Shown here in pieces: positions 52,982 to 63,295 of a stretch of DNA of 64,000 nt. Below the pieces are notes generated by a model, which saw only the letters and a list, made by a program, of their open reading frames with translations, was not told where the DNA came from and did no database searches. The position numbers and the translations under genes are program-made. Position 1 is the first letter of the stretch, and every line of letters begins with the position of its first letter. The DNA is from an uncultured Eubacteriales bacterium (GTDB lineage: Bacteria; Bacillota; Clostridia; Oscillospirales; CAG-272). Location of the stretch: the NCBI GenBank assembly GCA_934432675.1, contig CAKRYT010000007.1:50571-114570 (forward strand). The letters are read 5' to 3'.

Positions 52982-53112
52982 GTTTTACCTCCGATACCGG
53001 GGCATAGCCCCGGGGTTTTCAGGTACGCCGCGCCCGTTTCCGGGCGCGGCGCAAGGTTGACGGTGTCGTTGTCGGCGGGTCACCTGCGGGGGATTCCTGC
53101 CGGGGCACTCCG

Positions 53113-53988
53113 TCAGATCTGGTCGAGGAAGTCGGCACCGCAGATCTGCGTCAGGAGGATTTCGAGATCCTCGTTGTCGTCATAGAACAGTGTGACGGAT
53201 TTCTGCACGCCGCGGTCGGAGATGGCGACCCTCCGCCCGAGGTGACTCGTCATACGGCGCGCGAGATCGGCGGCGTAATCGACGTGATAGGGCTTTTCTC
53301 CCTCCGGTTTTGCCGGGCGGTTGGCGCGCTTGACCGCCTTTTCGAGGTCGCGCACCGAGATGCCTCCGGCGGCGACCTGCTGTGCCAGTTTCACCAGCAC
53401 TTCCCTGTCACGGCAGCCGAGCAGCGTGCGGGCGTGGCCCGCCGTAATGGCACCGTCACGCAGCATGAGCAGCACCTCCTCCGGGAGGTCGAGCAGACGC
53501 AGAGCGTTCGCGATTGCAGGACGGCTCTTGCCGACGCGCTCGGAGAGTTGTTCCTGCGTGAGGTCAAAGTTGTCCATCAGGGCGCGATAAGCCATCGCTT
53601 CTTCGAGCGGGTTGAGGTCCTGCCGCTGGATGTTCTCAATCAGAGAAATTTCCGCCGCCTCGGCATCGTCCTGATCAATGACGATTGCGGGGATTTCCGC
53701 GAGCCCCGCCATCTTGGAGGCACGCCAACGACGCTCCCCGGCGACGATCTGAAAGCGGTCGTTCGGCAGGGGGCGCACCAGGATCGGTTGCAGCAGCCCG
53801 TGCGCCGAGATAGAGGACGCGAGCCCCGCGAGAGCCTCCTCGTCGAACGTTTTACGCGGCTGGTCGGTTTTTGGCTCGATCATCGCCACCCGCAGGGTGC
53901 AGAGACGGCTGCGTTCGCCGTCGCCGCTCGCATTATCGGTGAAGAGGGCGTCAAGACCCCGCCCGAGACCCGTTTGCTTTGCACTCAT
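53113..53988 (-). CDS. parB: Chromosome partitioning protein ParB
   Basis: A 291-residue CTP-dependent DNA clamp. The N-terminal domain has IVAGERRWRASKMAGL (about residues 84-99), which includes the GERRxRA CTP-binding motif. The helix-turn-helix domain follows with LSERVGKSRPAIANALRLL. It loads at parS (TGTTTCACGTGAAACA) and spreads to segregate chromosome origins with ParA. parS sites cluster within 4 kb. Unusually, parA is not directly upstream but 754 bases away. Confidence 0.95.
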   Translation of the reverse strand: MSAKQTGLGRGLDALFTDNASGDGERSRLCTLRVAMIEPKTDQPRKTFDEEALAGLASSISAHGLLQPILVRPLPNDRFQIVAGERRWRASKMAGLAEIPAIVIDQDDAEAAEISLIENIQRQDLNPLEEAMAYRALMDNFDLTQEQLSERVGKSRPAIANALRLLDLPEEVLLMLRDGAITAGHARTLLGCRDREVLVKLAQQVAAGGISVRDLEKAVKRANRPAKPEGEKPYHVDYAADLARRMTSHLGRRVAISDRGVQKSVTLFYDDNEDLEILLTQICGADFLDQI

Positions 53989-54115
53989 GTTGTTTTTCTC
54001 CTTTACTTGGCATATCCTATTAAATGTAAAATATTGGTAAATCTACCCGTAAATCCACAAGTCGGACTGACGGACAAGCATAGATTTCCATTGTATAAAC
54101 GGAAAGAAATTTGTT

Positions 54116-54131
54116 TGTTTCACATGAAACA
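54116..54131. other. parS-like site 1
   Basis: TGTTTCACATGAAACA, one base different from the canonical parS TGTTTCACGTGAAACA, 128 bases upstream of the parB start codon. Confidence 0.8.
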
Positions 54132-54518
54132 CGGCTTTGAAACGAAATAACAAAACGAAGATGGCGAAATTGCAAAGATTGCATTGCTCCCGGTGGGATA
54201 ATGAAAGAAATGCCGAAAAATACGCCGGAAATAACGCAATGATATCATGAAATCACGAAACGACGTTCGAAACGCCGGGGGCGCGGAAAGCGTCAATCAA
54301 ACAACGAAAAACGATGAAATCATCATGCAGACGGCGCAAAACGGCAACGAAAACAGTGCCGAAAACGGCAACGAAAACAACCGAGCCGGGTTCCGCAAGC
54401 CAAATTGCAGGACAACCCCCGCGAGCCCTAGAAAAAATAAAAAAAGTTCACCGGGAGACGCTCCCCGATGCACGGCACCGCCGAATGCAGCCGCAACGGG
54501 GCAAAGAAAACAGGCAAG

Positions 54519-54581
54519 ACAGACCGCAGACAGACCGCAGACGGCCGCGCAGACGGACCGCAGACGGACCGCAGACAGACC
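54519..54581. repeat. 11-bp tandem repeat between parA and parB
   Basis: Units ACAGACCGCAG, ACAGACCGCAG, ACGGCCGCGCAG, ACGGACCGCAG, ACGGACCGCAG and ACAGACC follow one another without gaps. Confidence 0.9.
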
Positions 54582-54741
54582 AAAAGGACAAAACGAGGAA
54601 GGAAAACCGCGTCGGACAGACCGGGAGGCCGAAAAGGCGAAGACGCGGCAATAAACCGTCGTTCCTGGGGCTACCGGCGCGAGGAATGCTCCAAAAGGGG
54701 GTGTCCGACGCGTTTTCTCTTTCGAAAACGGTGTATCCGTA

Positions 54742-55503
54742 TCAGATGCGTCGCAAGAGTTCTTCTGCCGCCTCGGTGTATTCTTCCGCGCTGCGGGACT
54801 TGGGGTCCAGATAATGAATGGGCTTGCCGAAACCCGGTGCCTCGGAGAGGCGCACGCTGCGGGAAATCGGTGTACGGAACAGTTTATTCGGATAATATTT
54901 CTTGATTTCGGCGATTACCTGTCGCGTGAGCGTCAGGCGGCCGTTATACATGGTGGGCAGAATGCCGACGAGTTGAAGGGACGGATTGTAGTTTTTCCGC
55001 ACGCGTTGAATGTTCGGGATGAGTTGCGAGAGACCTTCCAGCGCGTAGAATTCGCATTGCATGGGTACGAGCACCCCATCCGAGACGGACAGTGCGGACA
55101 CCGTCAGAAACCCGAGCGACGGCGGGCAGTCAATGAGTATGTAGTCGTAGTCGTATTTGATGTCGTTCAGGCAAGCAAGAGGATTCGTTTCACGTGAGAA
55201 ACTGCCCGCGAGTTCGATTTCCGCCCCCGCAAGGTCCATGGTGGTCGGCAGAATGTCGACCCCGCGATATTCCGTGACCTGGATGGCGGCTTTAATAGAG
55301 GTTTTGCCTGTAATGACGTGATAAACCGTGTTGACGAGATCGCGTTTATCGATTCCGATGCCGCTTGTCGTGTTCCCCTGCGGATCATAGTCCACGAGGA
55401 GCACGTGTTTGCCCATGACACCGAGTGCCGAGGCGATGTTGATGCAGGTCGTGGTCTTGCCGACCCCGCCCTTTTGGTTGGAAAATGATATGATTTGACC
55501 CAT
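54742..55503 (-). CDS. parA: Chromosome partitioning ATPase ParA (Soj)
   Basis: A 253-residue deviant Walker ATPase. The motif KGGVGKTTTCINIA lies at residues 11-24 and DYDPQGNTTSGIG at about 40. DNA-binding basic residues lie in the C-terminal half. It forms an ATP-dependent gradient on the nucleoid that carries ParB-parS complexes. The leader is about 270 bases, with a strong promoter at 55785-55813. It lies upstream of parB, separated by repeats. Confidence 0.95.
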   Translation of the reverse strand: MGQIISFSNQKGGVGKTTTCINIASALGVMGKHVLLVDYDPQGNTTSGIGIDKRDLVNTVYHVITGKTSIKAAIQVTEYRGVDILPTTMDLAGAEIELAGSFSRETNPLACLNDIKYDYDYILIDCPPSLGFLTVSALSVSDGVLVPMQCEFYALEGLSQLIPNIQRVRKNYNPSLQLVGILPTMYNGRLTLTRQVIAEIKKYYPNKLFRTPISRSVRLSEAPGFGKPIHYLDPKSRSAEEYTEAAEELLRRI

Positions 55504-55594
55504 CTATCTGTACTTTCTATGATGAAACAATGGCGTGAGGCGCGTTTGCGCCGACGGAAGAGCCCAAGGACGCACGGCACCGTCCGAGACGGCC

Positions 55595-55639
55595 CCTGCA
55601 ATTCCCGGTTGTCGGCTTGCGCCGTCCGGGAATTGCAGG
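55595..55639. repeat. 14-bp inverted repeat in the parA leader
   Basis: CCTGCAATTCCCGG at 55595-55608 and CCGGGAATTGCAGG at 55626-55639 are exact complements 17 bases apart, between the parA promoter and start codon. A stable RNA hairpin or a protein-binding palindrome. Confidence 0.75.
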
Positions 55640-55784
55640 ACGGTCCCGCGTGCTGTTTGTGCGACCGGATAGCCGACCCTGTTTGTGCGGGAAAAAAGAA
55701 AATAACCGTGCAAAACCGAGGACCGGGCGGCTCTGTTGACGGGATAACCGCCCCGTGTGGGACGGCTGTATGTGCTTTTACCTC

Positions 55785-55813
55785 ATTATATATGCGCGCG
55801 CGCAAATTGTCAA
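55785..55813 (-). promoter_or_regulatory. Promoter of parA
   Basis: TTGACA (55808-55813) and TATAAT (55785-55790) on the minus strand, both perfect, 17 bases apart; GCGCGCGC fills the spacer. Confidence 0.8.
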
Positions 55814-56141
55814 GGAACATTGTTGAAGAAAGCCGTTATTTTGGCGCGAAATTCGACCGCCCGCGCTTTTTACGTCGCGCACGGGGATAGTCGCGCGCTG
55901 TCAGAACGGTATATGTAACGTGTGGCGTGCGTGGTGGCAGACACCGGCTGTTGCTCCGATAACGATGAAAATCACGCCGATGTGCCGAAACGGCTGGCTA
56001 TTTATGTCGGGTGCCAAGATAAATGCTCTTGTTCCGGCGCGGTGCGGCAACAGGCGTTTAAGCCGGCCGATACGCAGGAACGGTAGACTACTGATACTGC
56101 TATGGTGGGCCGCGCAACTGTAAACGTAAACGTTCTGTCAC

Positions 56142-56157
56142 TGTTTCACATGAAACA
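56142..56157. other. parS-like site 2
   Basis: TGTTTCACATGAAACA, identical to the site at 54116. Confidence 0.85.
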
Positions 56158-56499
56158 ATTACGATCGCCGGCATCGTACCGCCGGGGCCGAGGGGCTCTT
56201 TTTCCATCAACCGTTCCTGTGCCGTATCCAAATCGTTATTTTCCGCTTCCGCCCGACTTTGCACTGGTTTCCGCCTTTTTACTGCAACAACGGCTCATCG
56301 GCCGTTTAATTGCCTGTGCGGAACGATCGTTGCGTGGTCGATTGAAATTGGGGATTGGCAGATCGGTTGTCCGACATCTCGGTAAACGCCCGTTCTCGCG
56401 TTACCTCACAGAGCCGCGAAATCACACATCTTCACGGCTTTTGGTATGACGACTACCTCTCTCCGGTACCGTCTCCGTTCTTTTACGGTTTGGACGGAT

Positions 56500-56515
56500 T
56501 GTTTCACGTGAAACG
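56500..56515. other. parS site 3
   Basis: TGTTTCACGTGAAACG, canonical except for the last base. Confidence 0.9.
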
Positions 56516-56630
56516 GGGCGAAAGAACGAGCGTAAATGAGCAACGGGCACGCGAAACGTATGAGAAAGGGCTTTCTCGCCGAATTTTTCGCAGCGCAAGC
56601 GGTCGGTCGTGCATAACACACCCCGACAAA

Positions 56631-56646
56631 TGTTTCTCGTGAAACA
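56631..56646. other. parS-like site 4
   Basis: TGTTTCTCGTGAAACA, one base different from canonical in the left half. Confidence 0.75.
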
Positions 56647-56691
56647 TTAAGACAGGCGGGGGCGTTTGGGCGATTACAGAGGCATTTACGT

Positions 56692-56770
56692 GCTACGAGA
56701 CGCCTACGAGACGCCTACGAGGGGCTTACGAGGCGGCTTACGAGGCGGCTATAAGATGGTTACGAGACGG
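56692..56770. repeat. 11-12 bp tandem repeat (CTACGAGACGC type)
   Basis: Six or so units of the form CCTACGAGACG or GGCTTACGAGGC occur head to tail, then decay into ATAAGATGGTTACGAGACGG. Confidence 0.9.
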
Positions 56771-57126
56771 CCGCGTGTTGGTTGGATTCACCCCTCTCAA
56801 CCGATGATAAGACACACCTGGCGTACCTGAAACGCGCAAAACCAGCATTTTGTTTGCCGTCGGGCTGTATTTTGCGGTACTTTTGCAGAGAAAACGCCGA
56901 TAACGGCACCCCTGCGGCCGTTTTGTGCTCGGGTGTAACGGGTTTTTGGTCTTAACGCGTTTATGTTCACACGCAGCGTTGATTTTATCCGTTCCCCGCT
57001 TTTCCCGGCGGCTTTTTACCACAACGGTGCCTAGCAACGGCCGTTTTTGCGATTTGTACCGTGCTAATACGGTACAGGAGTACGATTGATAGCGTTTTGA
57101 CTGCCCGTGAGCGGCGTTTGCCCCAT

Positions 57127-57142
57127 TGTTTCACGTGAAACG
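57127..57142. other. parS site 5
   Basis: TGTTTCACGTGAAACG, the same sequence as site 3. Confidence 0.9.
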
Positions 57143-57538
57143 AGCATATTTTGTGTGTTTATATGGGTGTGCGGACTATGCGGGCCGCTCCAAATGACGG
57201 TCGGCGGGCTCGGATGATGTCGCGTATGCCGCCGGTTTTGCCATATATGCACGGTTTCTCGCTATGCGCGAAGTTTTGCGCGGCTTTGAGACGCAGAAAC
57301 GCATTTTGCGCGACGAAAATGGGCATCTGCGGCTTTTGCAATTTGACGCGGTGGCCTCTTGGTGTAATTTTTGCGATTTTTCTTGGGGTTTCGGGGCTTT
57401 TTATGTATTTTCGCGCCGAAAATTGCGATTTTTCGGTTTTTGCTATGCGTGCAACAGGCATATTTTGCAAATTTAATTACCGATTATTACCTGTAAATTT
57501 GCCGCCCTGACGAATTGACTTGCCGTGGTTTTGCCGAG

Positions 57539-57555
57539 TTACTGACATACTGACA
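57539..57555. other. Pair of altered DnaA-type boxes
   Basis: TTACTGACA (57539-57547) is followed, sharing one base, by ATACTGACA (57547-57555). Both forms occur in the dnaA-dnaN gap at 36.9 kb. Confidence 0.6.
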
Positions 57556-58080
57556 AAGGTAGTTGTCATTATCGTGACCGATTTCGACACGCTCTATATG
57601 GGCAATAAATGCAATGAATACGGCAATCGTCGCAATCAACGACGATACGACGCTTTGCACGCCCGGCGATGCCGCCCGCCGAAAGTTGGAAAGAAGGCGG
57701 CATATCGTCGTTGCATTTTTTCGATGGGTGTGGTACAATGATCGTGTCGGAGAGACACTGCTATGCAGTGCTGTGCCGTTGCGGGCCTCGTCCCTCCCGC
57801 CGCCGTGCGTTTTGCACGCGGAAGAGACGGGTTGCGGCCACCGTCGGCGGCGACCGGCGTGGACGGCCGTCTCCCGGAGGAGGACGCTCCCCGTTTGTTG
57901 CCTCCGCTCCGTGATCGCAAACGATGCCTGTGTCGTGCGCTTCCCGCTGTGCTCACGTGCATCGTCGGGCGTCTTTCGTGTCTGATCCCCTGCGCCCCTC
58001 CCCCGGGGCGCGGAGAGTTTGCCGTTGTGTACGTCGCACGGCTTGGGGGAACAAATCTATATGAGATTGCGAAAATTGAC

Positions 58081-58719
58081 ATGACCACCATTTATCTGAT
58101 CCGCCACGGACAAAGCATGGGGAACCTGGAACGACGGCTCCTCGGTCATACGGACTTGCCACTGACTGATTTCGGAAAGAGGCAAGCGGAACGCGCGGCA
58201 GAGTATCTCTCGCCCTTCGGTATCACGCGCGTCTATTCTTCCGACCTGCAACGCGCGATGCAGACGGTCGCGCCGCTCGCGGCGCGGATGGGTCTCACCG
58301 TCGTGCCCGATGCGGGGCTCCGCGAAATTGATGCGGGTGACTGGGAGGGGCTTCCCTTTACCCTTATCAAAGAAAAATGGCCGGAGGAGTATCACACCTT
58401 CCGCGTGGATCTCGGGCAATCCGTCCCTCCGCACGGTGAGGCGACCCAACACGCGGCGGACCGTCTCTTTACGACGATTTCGCGTATCGTCGGCGAAAAC
58501 CCGGACGAGAAAATTCTCGTCGCCTCCCACGCGGCGGTCATCTGTATGTTCACTGCCCGCGTGCTCGGGCTCGCGCCCGGGGAGGTACAGCGTCTGCGTC
58601 TCGCCTCCAACGCGTCCGTCTCGGTTTTTGAACACGACGGCGAGCGTTTTCATCTTGCCGCCTACGGCAACGACGGGTATCTCGGCGAACTCCGTCTCAT
58701 ACCCCCGCCGCGCGCCTGA
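58081..58719 (+). CDS. Histidine phosphatase family protein (phosphoglycerate mutase-like)
   Basis: A 212-residue protein with the catalytic RHG motif in YLIRHGQSMGN at its N-terminus, the SDLQRAMQT segment near 58, Glu in LREIDAGDWEG near 84, and the second His in ILVASHAAVI near 150. These define the branch 1 histidine phosphatases such as cobalamin-phosphate phosphatase or broad phosphatases; the substrate is not evident. It has no good direct RBS. A 7-codon frame (MRLRKLT) with GGGGGA upstream ends ATGA over its start, suggesting coupled translation. Confidence 0.8.
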   Translation: MTTIYLIRHGQSMGNLERRLLGHTDLPLTDFGKRQAERAAEYLSPFGITRVYSSDLQRAMQTVAPLAARMGLTVVPDAGLREIDAGDWEGLPFTLIKEKWPEEYHTFRVDLGQSVPPHGEATQHAADRLFTTISRIVGENPDEKILVASHAAVICMFTARVLGLAPGEVQRLRLASNASVSVFEHDGERFHLAAYGNDGYLGELRLIPPPRA

Positions 58720-59009
58720 CCGCGTGTCTGCGTGCCCCCCGGCGGGCGTGGCCCTGCTTTCGTCTACGGTGGGGGCATCGTGCCGATGAGAGGCCACGGC
58801 CCCGCTCCGCGTTTTCCCTGCCGCCCGCGCCCCGTCCGACGCAAACGGGGATGTGCGACACACTCCCGGCTGTGTACGCCGGGTGCCGTCCGACCCGCAC
58901 CGCGCGGCCTTTGCGTTTTCCTGCGTGCCGCAGCGACGTGCCCGTAGGACCTTCCCCGTTTGCGGCACCGTAACAACGTCCGTTTACCCCCTTTTCAAAG
59001 GAGAAAGAT
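58720..59009. other. Intergenic region before the DUF308 gene
   Basis: No gene or clear promoter seen; GC-rich with short complementary stretches. The RBS AAAGGAG at the right end belongs to the DUF308 gene. Confidence 0.45.
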
Positions 59010-60005
59010 ATGAAAAAACTCTGGCAAAAAATTAAAAATTTCAAGTGGGGCTACTTACTGTTTGCCGTGCTGTTTACGGCGGGCGGGCTCTGTTTTCTGA
59101 CCTTTCCCGAGGATGCGCTCAAAGGTGTCCGCATCGGGATCGGCGTGACGGCGATCGTCTTCGCCGTGGCGTTCATCGCCCTGACGCTCGCAAACGAGGA
59201 GCGCGGTTTCCGTTTCTGGGCGAAGATGGTGCTCGGCGGAGTCGCCGCCGTTTGCGGCGGGTTTATGATCTTCTCCCGCCAGGGCGCGTTTGAATACCTC
59301 ACCTTTATCGCGGGCATTTATCTCATGATCGACGGTGCCTTCAAACTTCAAACCGCCATTCTCTCGAAACGGTACCGCTCCGCCGTCTGGTGGATCATGC
59401 TGGTGCTCGCGGCGGCGGCGATCTCGTTCGGCACCGTGCTCATCCGCGTGCAGTTCGATTTCTCGAAGGAACTCGTCAAGGTGTCGAAGATCCTCGGCAT
59501 TGCTTTTACGATCGACGGCATACAGAATCTGCTTTCCATCGGCTACCTCTACTACGTGGAGCACAAGACGCGCGAGACCCTGCGCGAAGACCTGCGCGCG
59601 CGCGGGGAGCTCGTGACCGTGCTGGACGACGGGACCACGTCGCCGGCGGGTGAGACCGCCGCGAACGAGGCGGGGAAGGGCGAAAACCACCGTCTGACGC
59701 GTGCGGAGAAACGCGCCGCAAAGCAGAGGGAGAAACAGGCGGCGATCGCCGGCACGGCGGCCACCGTGGACGTGACCCCCGCGACTTTCGGCACGGCGGA
59801 GCCGATGCACGCAGAGCCGTACACGGCAGGGGGGACGCAGGAAATCGTAGCGGGCGAAGAAACGCCCGACGCCGCGGCAGCCCCGACAGACGCGTACACG
59901 GACGCGGAAACGACGGCTCCGACGGACCCCGACGCCGCGACTGCCGCGGATGACGCACCGGAGGCGTCCGAGGCAACGCCCGACACCGCCGGGACCGTGC
60001 GCTGA
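59010..60005 (+). CDS. DUF308 membrane protein with disordered tail
   Basis: A 331-residue protein. The first 190 residues hold about six transmembrane helices with the paired-helix pattern of DUF308/HdeD-like proteins (GYLLFAVLFTAGGLCFLTFP, MVLGGVAAVCGGFMIF, TFIAGIYLMIDGAFKL, WWIMLVLAAAAISFG). Residues 200-331 are a disordered tail, first basic (RAEKRAAKQREKQ), then rich in Ala, Thr, Asp and Pro. AAAGGAG lies before the ATG. HdeD relatives are linked to acid or envelope stress, but this tail is lineage-specific. A strong terminator follows. Confidence 0.8.
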   Translation: MKKLWQKIKNFKWGYLLFAVLFTAGGLCFLTFPEDALKGVRIGIGVTAIVFAVAFIALTLANEERGFRFWAKMVLGGVAAVCGGFMIFSRQGAFEYLTFIAGIYLMIDGAFKLQTAILSKRYRSAVWWIMLVLAAAAISFGTVLIRVQFDFSKELVKVSKILGIAFTIDGIQNLLSIGYLYYVEHKTRETLREDLRARGELVTVLDDGTTSPAGETAANEAGKGENHRLTRAEKRAAKQREKQAAIAGTAATVDVTPATFGTAEPMHAEPYTAGGTQEIVAGEETPDAAAAPTDAYTDAETTAPTDPDAATAADDAPEASEATPDTAGTVR

Positions 60006-60029
60006 AACCGTATCGGACAGGTCAACATA

Positions 60030-60061
60030 AAACGCCCCGGGCGTGATGCCCGGGGCGTTTC
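60030..60061 (+). terminator. Terminator of the DUF308 gene
   Basis: AAACGCCCCGGGC and GCCCGGGGCGTTT pair around GTGAT and end TTTCG. Confidence 0.85.
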
Positions 60062-60550
60062 GTATGCGAACACGGCGGAGTTGACCGTCGACACGGCCTT
60101 TCTGTCGGTGGTTTTGTCGGCTTTTGCGGTTTTTTGCCTTGCGCGCCGTAGGCGGTTTCGTTTATCGGCACGCACAAAAGGAAGAAAAGTTGCGAAAATC
60201 AAATATAAGAGAAACGTAAAACAAAAATAAAAGCCGTATTCGTGCGTCCAAACTGAAAAATGGTGTTGCGAAAATAAAAACAGGCGGTATCTGTGCGGCG
60301 GACAGACGCCTGCGCCGCAGTGTTGCGGCGCAGGCAGACAGCGGGGGGCCGCTGGGCGGAATGACAACGTAAGCACCCGCGCGGGGGATAAAAGCCGACG
60401 CCCCCCGCGAAGCCGACGATTAAAAGAAACATCCCCCGCGGCAGGCGGGGGATGTAAAGAATTATTTTCTTTTGACGGCAGGGGAGAGTTCGCTCCCTGC
60501 CGTCGTAGGGCGGGTTCCGGATAACGGCTTTTGCGTAGCGATCAATGCCG
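60062..60550. other. Gene-free region downstream of clpB
   Basis: No credible gene. Three perfect hairpins occur: CTGCGCCGCA / TGCGGCGCAG (about 60308-60331), CATCCCCCGC / GCGGGGGATG (about 60429-60450) and ACGGCAGGGAG-like arms (about 60475-60505). The last two could end the clpB transcript on the minus strand. Confidence 0.5.
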
Positions 60551-63139
60551 TCAGCGCAACGTCAATTCCGTGCCGTCAAAGTCCAGCGTGAAATGCGTTT
60601 CGGGCGCGGGGTCATCCTCGACGATCTTGCGCGCGACGAGGGTCTCCACGTGGCTTTGCAGGTAACGGCGCAGCGGACGCGCACCGTAGACGGGATCGTA
60701 GCCGGACTCGATGATGTGCGCCTTGGCACTGTCGGTCACGGTCATGGTCAGGTGTTTGTCGGCAAGACGGCTGTTGAGGCCGGTGAGGAGCAGGTCGACG
60801 ATGTGCGAGATGTTATCACGCGTCAGCGGACGGAAGAACACGATCTCGTCAAGCCGGTTGAGGAATTCGGGACGGAAACTCCGACGCAGGAGCGCGGTCA
60901 CGGTGCTGCGTGCCTCCTCGGAGATGTTACCGTCTGCGTCGATGCCGTCGAGGATCGCTTCGGAGCCGAGGTTGGAGGTCAGGATCAGGATGGTGTTCTT
61001 GAAGTCCACCGTGCGCCCCTGGCTGTCGGTGATTCTGCCGTCGTCCAGCACTTGGAGGAGCAGATTCCACACGTCGGGGTGTGCCTTTTCGACTTCATCG
61101 AACAGCACGACAGAGTAGGGATGACGGCGGACCGCCTCGGTCAGTTGGCCGCCCTCGTCGTAACCGACGTATCCGGGAGGCGCGCCGATCAGACGCGACA
61201 CGGAGTGCTTCTCCATGTACTCCGACATATCGATACGGATAAGGTTTTTCTCGTCGTCAAACAGCGTCTCGCAGAGGGTCTTTGCCAGTTCGGTCTTACC
61301 GACACCGGTCGGGCCCAGGAACAGGAACGAGCCGAGCGGTCTGTTCGGGTCCTGAATCCCCGCACGCGAGCGCAGGATGGCGTCCGCGACGCGGCTGACC
61401 GCCTCGTCCTGCCCGATGACACGCTTGTGCAGAATTTCCTCCATGTGGAGAATTTTCTCGCGCTCGCCCGTCATGAGTTTGGAGACCGGGATCCCCGTCC
61501 AGCGGGCGACGATCCGCGCAATCTCCTCTTCGGTGACGGCGTTACGGAGCAGGGTCGTGGTGGTGTTTTCTTTGGATTCCGCCTCGGCAAGTTGTTTTTG
61601 CAGTTCGGGGAGTTTGCCGTATTTCAGTTCTGCCGCACGGTTGAGGTCATACGCGTTCTGCGCCTTTTCGATGGCGGCGTTCGTGGCTTCGATCTCTTCA
61701 CGGATCTTCTGCGCCTTACCGATGGATGCCTTTTCCGCCTCCCATTTCGTCTTCATGGCGGCGAAAGTTTCACGGTCCTCCGCGAGTTCGCGGCGGATCT
61801 CGGCGAGATGCTCCTGCGAGAGTTTATCCGTCTCGTGGGAAAGGGCAGTCTCTTCAATCTCGTGCTGCATGATACGACGGGAGATCTCATCCATCTCGGT
61901 CGGCATGGAGTTCATCTCGGTCTTGATGAGCGCGCACGCCTCGTCGACGAGGTCGATTGCCTTATCCGGCAGGAAACGGTCGGTAATATACCGGTGCGAC
62001 AGGGTCGCCGCGGCGATCAGGGCGGCGTCGTGGATCTTCACCCCGTGGTAGACTTCGTACCGCTCTTTGAGCCCACGCAGAATGGCGATCGTGTCCTCGA
62101 CGGACGGCTCGTCGATGAGGACGGGCTGGAAACGACGTTCAAGCGCGGGGTCCTTTTCGATGTATTTCCGGTATTCGTCCAGGGTCGTCGCGCCGATGCA
62201 ATGGAGTTCGCCGCGGGCGAGCATCGGTTTCAGGAGGTTGCCCGCGTCCATCGCACCCTCGGTCTTGCCCGCGCCGACGATGGTGTGCAACTCATCAATG
62301 AACAGGATGATCTTACCGTCGGAGGACTTGACTTCGTTCAGCACGGCTTTGAGACGTTCCTCAAACTCGCCGCGGTATTTCGCCCCGGCGACCAGTGCCC
62401 CCATATCCAGGGAGAACACGGTGCGGTCTTTCAGGTTTTCGGGGACGTCGCCGCGCACGATACGCTGTGCCAGCCCCTCCGCGACGGCGGTTTTACCGAC
62501 ACCGGGCTCACCGATGAGGCAGGGGTTGTTCTTGGTTTTACGGGAGAGGATACGGATGACGTTACGGATCTCGTCGTCACGCCCGATGACCGGGTCGAGT
62601 TTCTGGCTCCGTGCCGCCTCGACCAGGTCCTGCCCGTACTTTTTCAGGGCGTCATAGGTCGCCTCGGGGTTGTCACCCGACGCACGGCTGTTGCCGCGCA
62701 CCGCCTTGACGGCGGCGAGCAGGGCGGCGTCCGTCACACCCGCGTTTTTCAGGATCGGTGCGAGGGTCGCGTCCGCCTTTTCGGTCAGCGAGAGGAGCAG
62801 ATGCTCGACGGAGACGTAATCGTCCCGCATGGTGTCTGCTTTTTCCTCGGCGTACGCAAGTGCTTCTCCCAACGACTGCGAGACGTAGACTTTGCCTGCC
62901 TCGGTCGCACTGCCGCGTACCTTGGGGAGCCGCTCGACGGCGGTTTCCAGCGCCCGTTTCAGGGCGGCGGTATCGGTGCCCATCTTGGCAAAAATGCCGT
63001 TTGCCAGCCCGTCCGCATCGGAGAGCAGGGCGAGGAGCACATGGATCTGTTCCAGCTGTTGATTGGCGTTACGGGACGCGATGCTTTGTGCGTCTTCCAG
63101 TGCCGCCATGCTTTTTTGGGTAAATCTTTGGGTGTTCAT
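60551..63139 (-). CDS. clpB: ATP-dependent disaggregase ClpB
   Basis: An 862-residue Hsp100 chaperone. The N-domain covers residues 1-145. The first AAA module has Walker [10 protein letters not shown] near 206 and Walker [15 protein letters not shown]. The long coiled-coil middle domain (about 405-525) marks ClpB rather than ClpC, and the second module has GPTGVGKTE near 605. With DnaK-DnaJ-GrpE it rescues aggregated proteins. A CIRCE element lies 160 bases upstream, placing it in the HrcA regulon with the dnaK operon. Confidence 0.97.
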   Translation of the reverse strand: MNTQRFTQKSMAALEDAQSIASRNANQQLEQIHVLLALLSDADGLANGIFAKMGTDTAALKRALETAVERLPKVRGSATEAGKVYVSQSLGEALAYAEEKADTMRDDYVSVEHLLLSLTEKADATLAPILKNAGVTDAALLAAVKAVRGNSRASGDNPEATYDALKKYGQDLVEAARSQKLDPVIGRDDEIRNVIRILSRKTKNNPCLIGEPGVGKTAVAEGLAQRIVRGDVPENLKDRTVFSLDMGALVAGAKYRGEFEERLKAVLNEVKSSDGKIILFIDELHTIVGAGKTEGAMDAGNLLKPMLARGELHCIGATTLDEYRKYIEKDPALERRFQPVLIDEPSVEDTIAILRGLKERYEVYHGVKIHDAALIAAATLSHRYITDRFLPDKAIDLVDEACALIKTEMNSMPTEMDEISRRIMQHEIEETALSHETDKLSQEHLAEIRRELAEDRETFAAMKTKWEAEKASIGKAQKIREEIEATNAAIEKAQNAYDLNRAAELKYGKLPELQKQLAEAESKENTTTTLLRNAVTEEEIARIVARWTGIPVSKLMTGEREKILHMEEILHKRVIGQDEAVSRVADAILRSRAGIQDPNRPLGSFLFLGPTGVGKTELAKTLCETLFDDEKNLIRIDMSEYMEKHSVSRLIGAPPGYVGYDEGGQLTEAVRRHPYSVVLFDEVEKAHPDVWNLLLQVLDDGRITDSQGRTVDFKNTILILTSNLGSEAILDGIDADGNISEEARSTVTALLRRSFRPEFLNRLDEIVFFRPLTRDNISHIVDLLLTGLNSRLADKHLTMTVTDSAKAHIIESGYDPVYGARPLRRYLQSHVETLVARKIVEDDPAPETHFTLDFDGTELTLR

Positions 63140-63295
63140 AAAGGACCTCCTTCTGCCGGTTGCCCGGCGGTCAGCCGCCCGGCATCGGGGCTTTCGTCCC
63201 CCGCGCCGTTCGGTGTTGGCTTTTTTCTTATTTGCCTTTATGGTACCCGCAATCTGTGAACAATTAGAGGGGCAAATATGAACGGACTGTAAACA

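Larger units (their letters stand above)
53989..54741. other. parA-parB intergenic region with a parS site and repeats
   Basis: No credible gene in 753 bases, an unusual gap for parA-parB. It holds a parS-like site (54116-54131), an A-rich stretch and a tandem array at 54519-54581. The open frames here (for example 54247-54654) lack RBSs and have low-complexity content. Confidence 0.6.
55840..58040. other. Gene-free region of about 2.2 kb with parS sites and DnaA-type boxes
   Basis: No frame here has a believable RBS plus protein character. The stretch holds four parS sites, an 11-12 bp tandem array, and two TTACTGACA-type boxes. Around 57.2-57.5 kb the plus strand becomes rich in G and T. 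It is a candidate replication/segregation region. Confidence 0.55.

Noticed and set aside
54247..54654. 135-codon frame between parA and parB
   Set aside because: Low-complexity Asn/Arg/Pro/Lys-rich product, no RBS, includes the 11-bp tandem array.
55187..55203. parS site inside parA
   Set aside because: GTTTCACGTGAGAAAC has an extra base in the right half and breaks the palindrome.
56102..56449. 115-codon frame in the parS region
   Set aside because: It starts without an RBS, contains a parS site in frame and has no protein-like pattern.
60545..63259. 904-codon plus-strand frame
   Set aside because: Exact shadow of clpB on the opposite strand; composition is His/Arg/Val-rich as expected for antisense frames.
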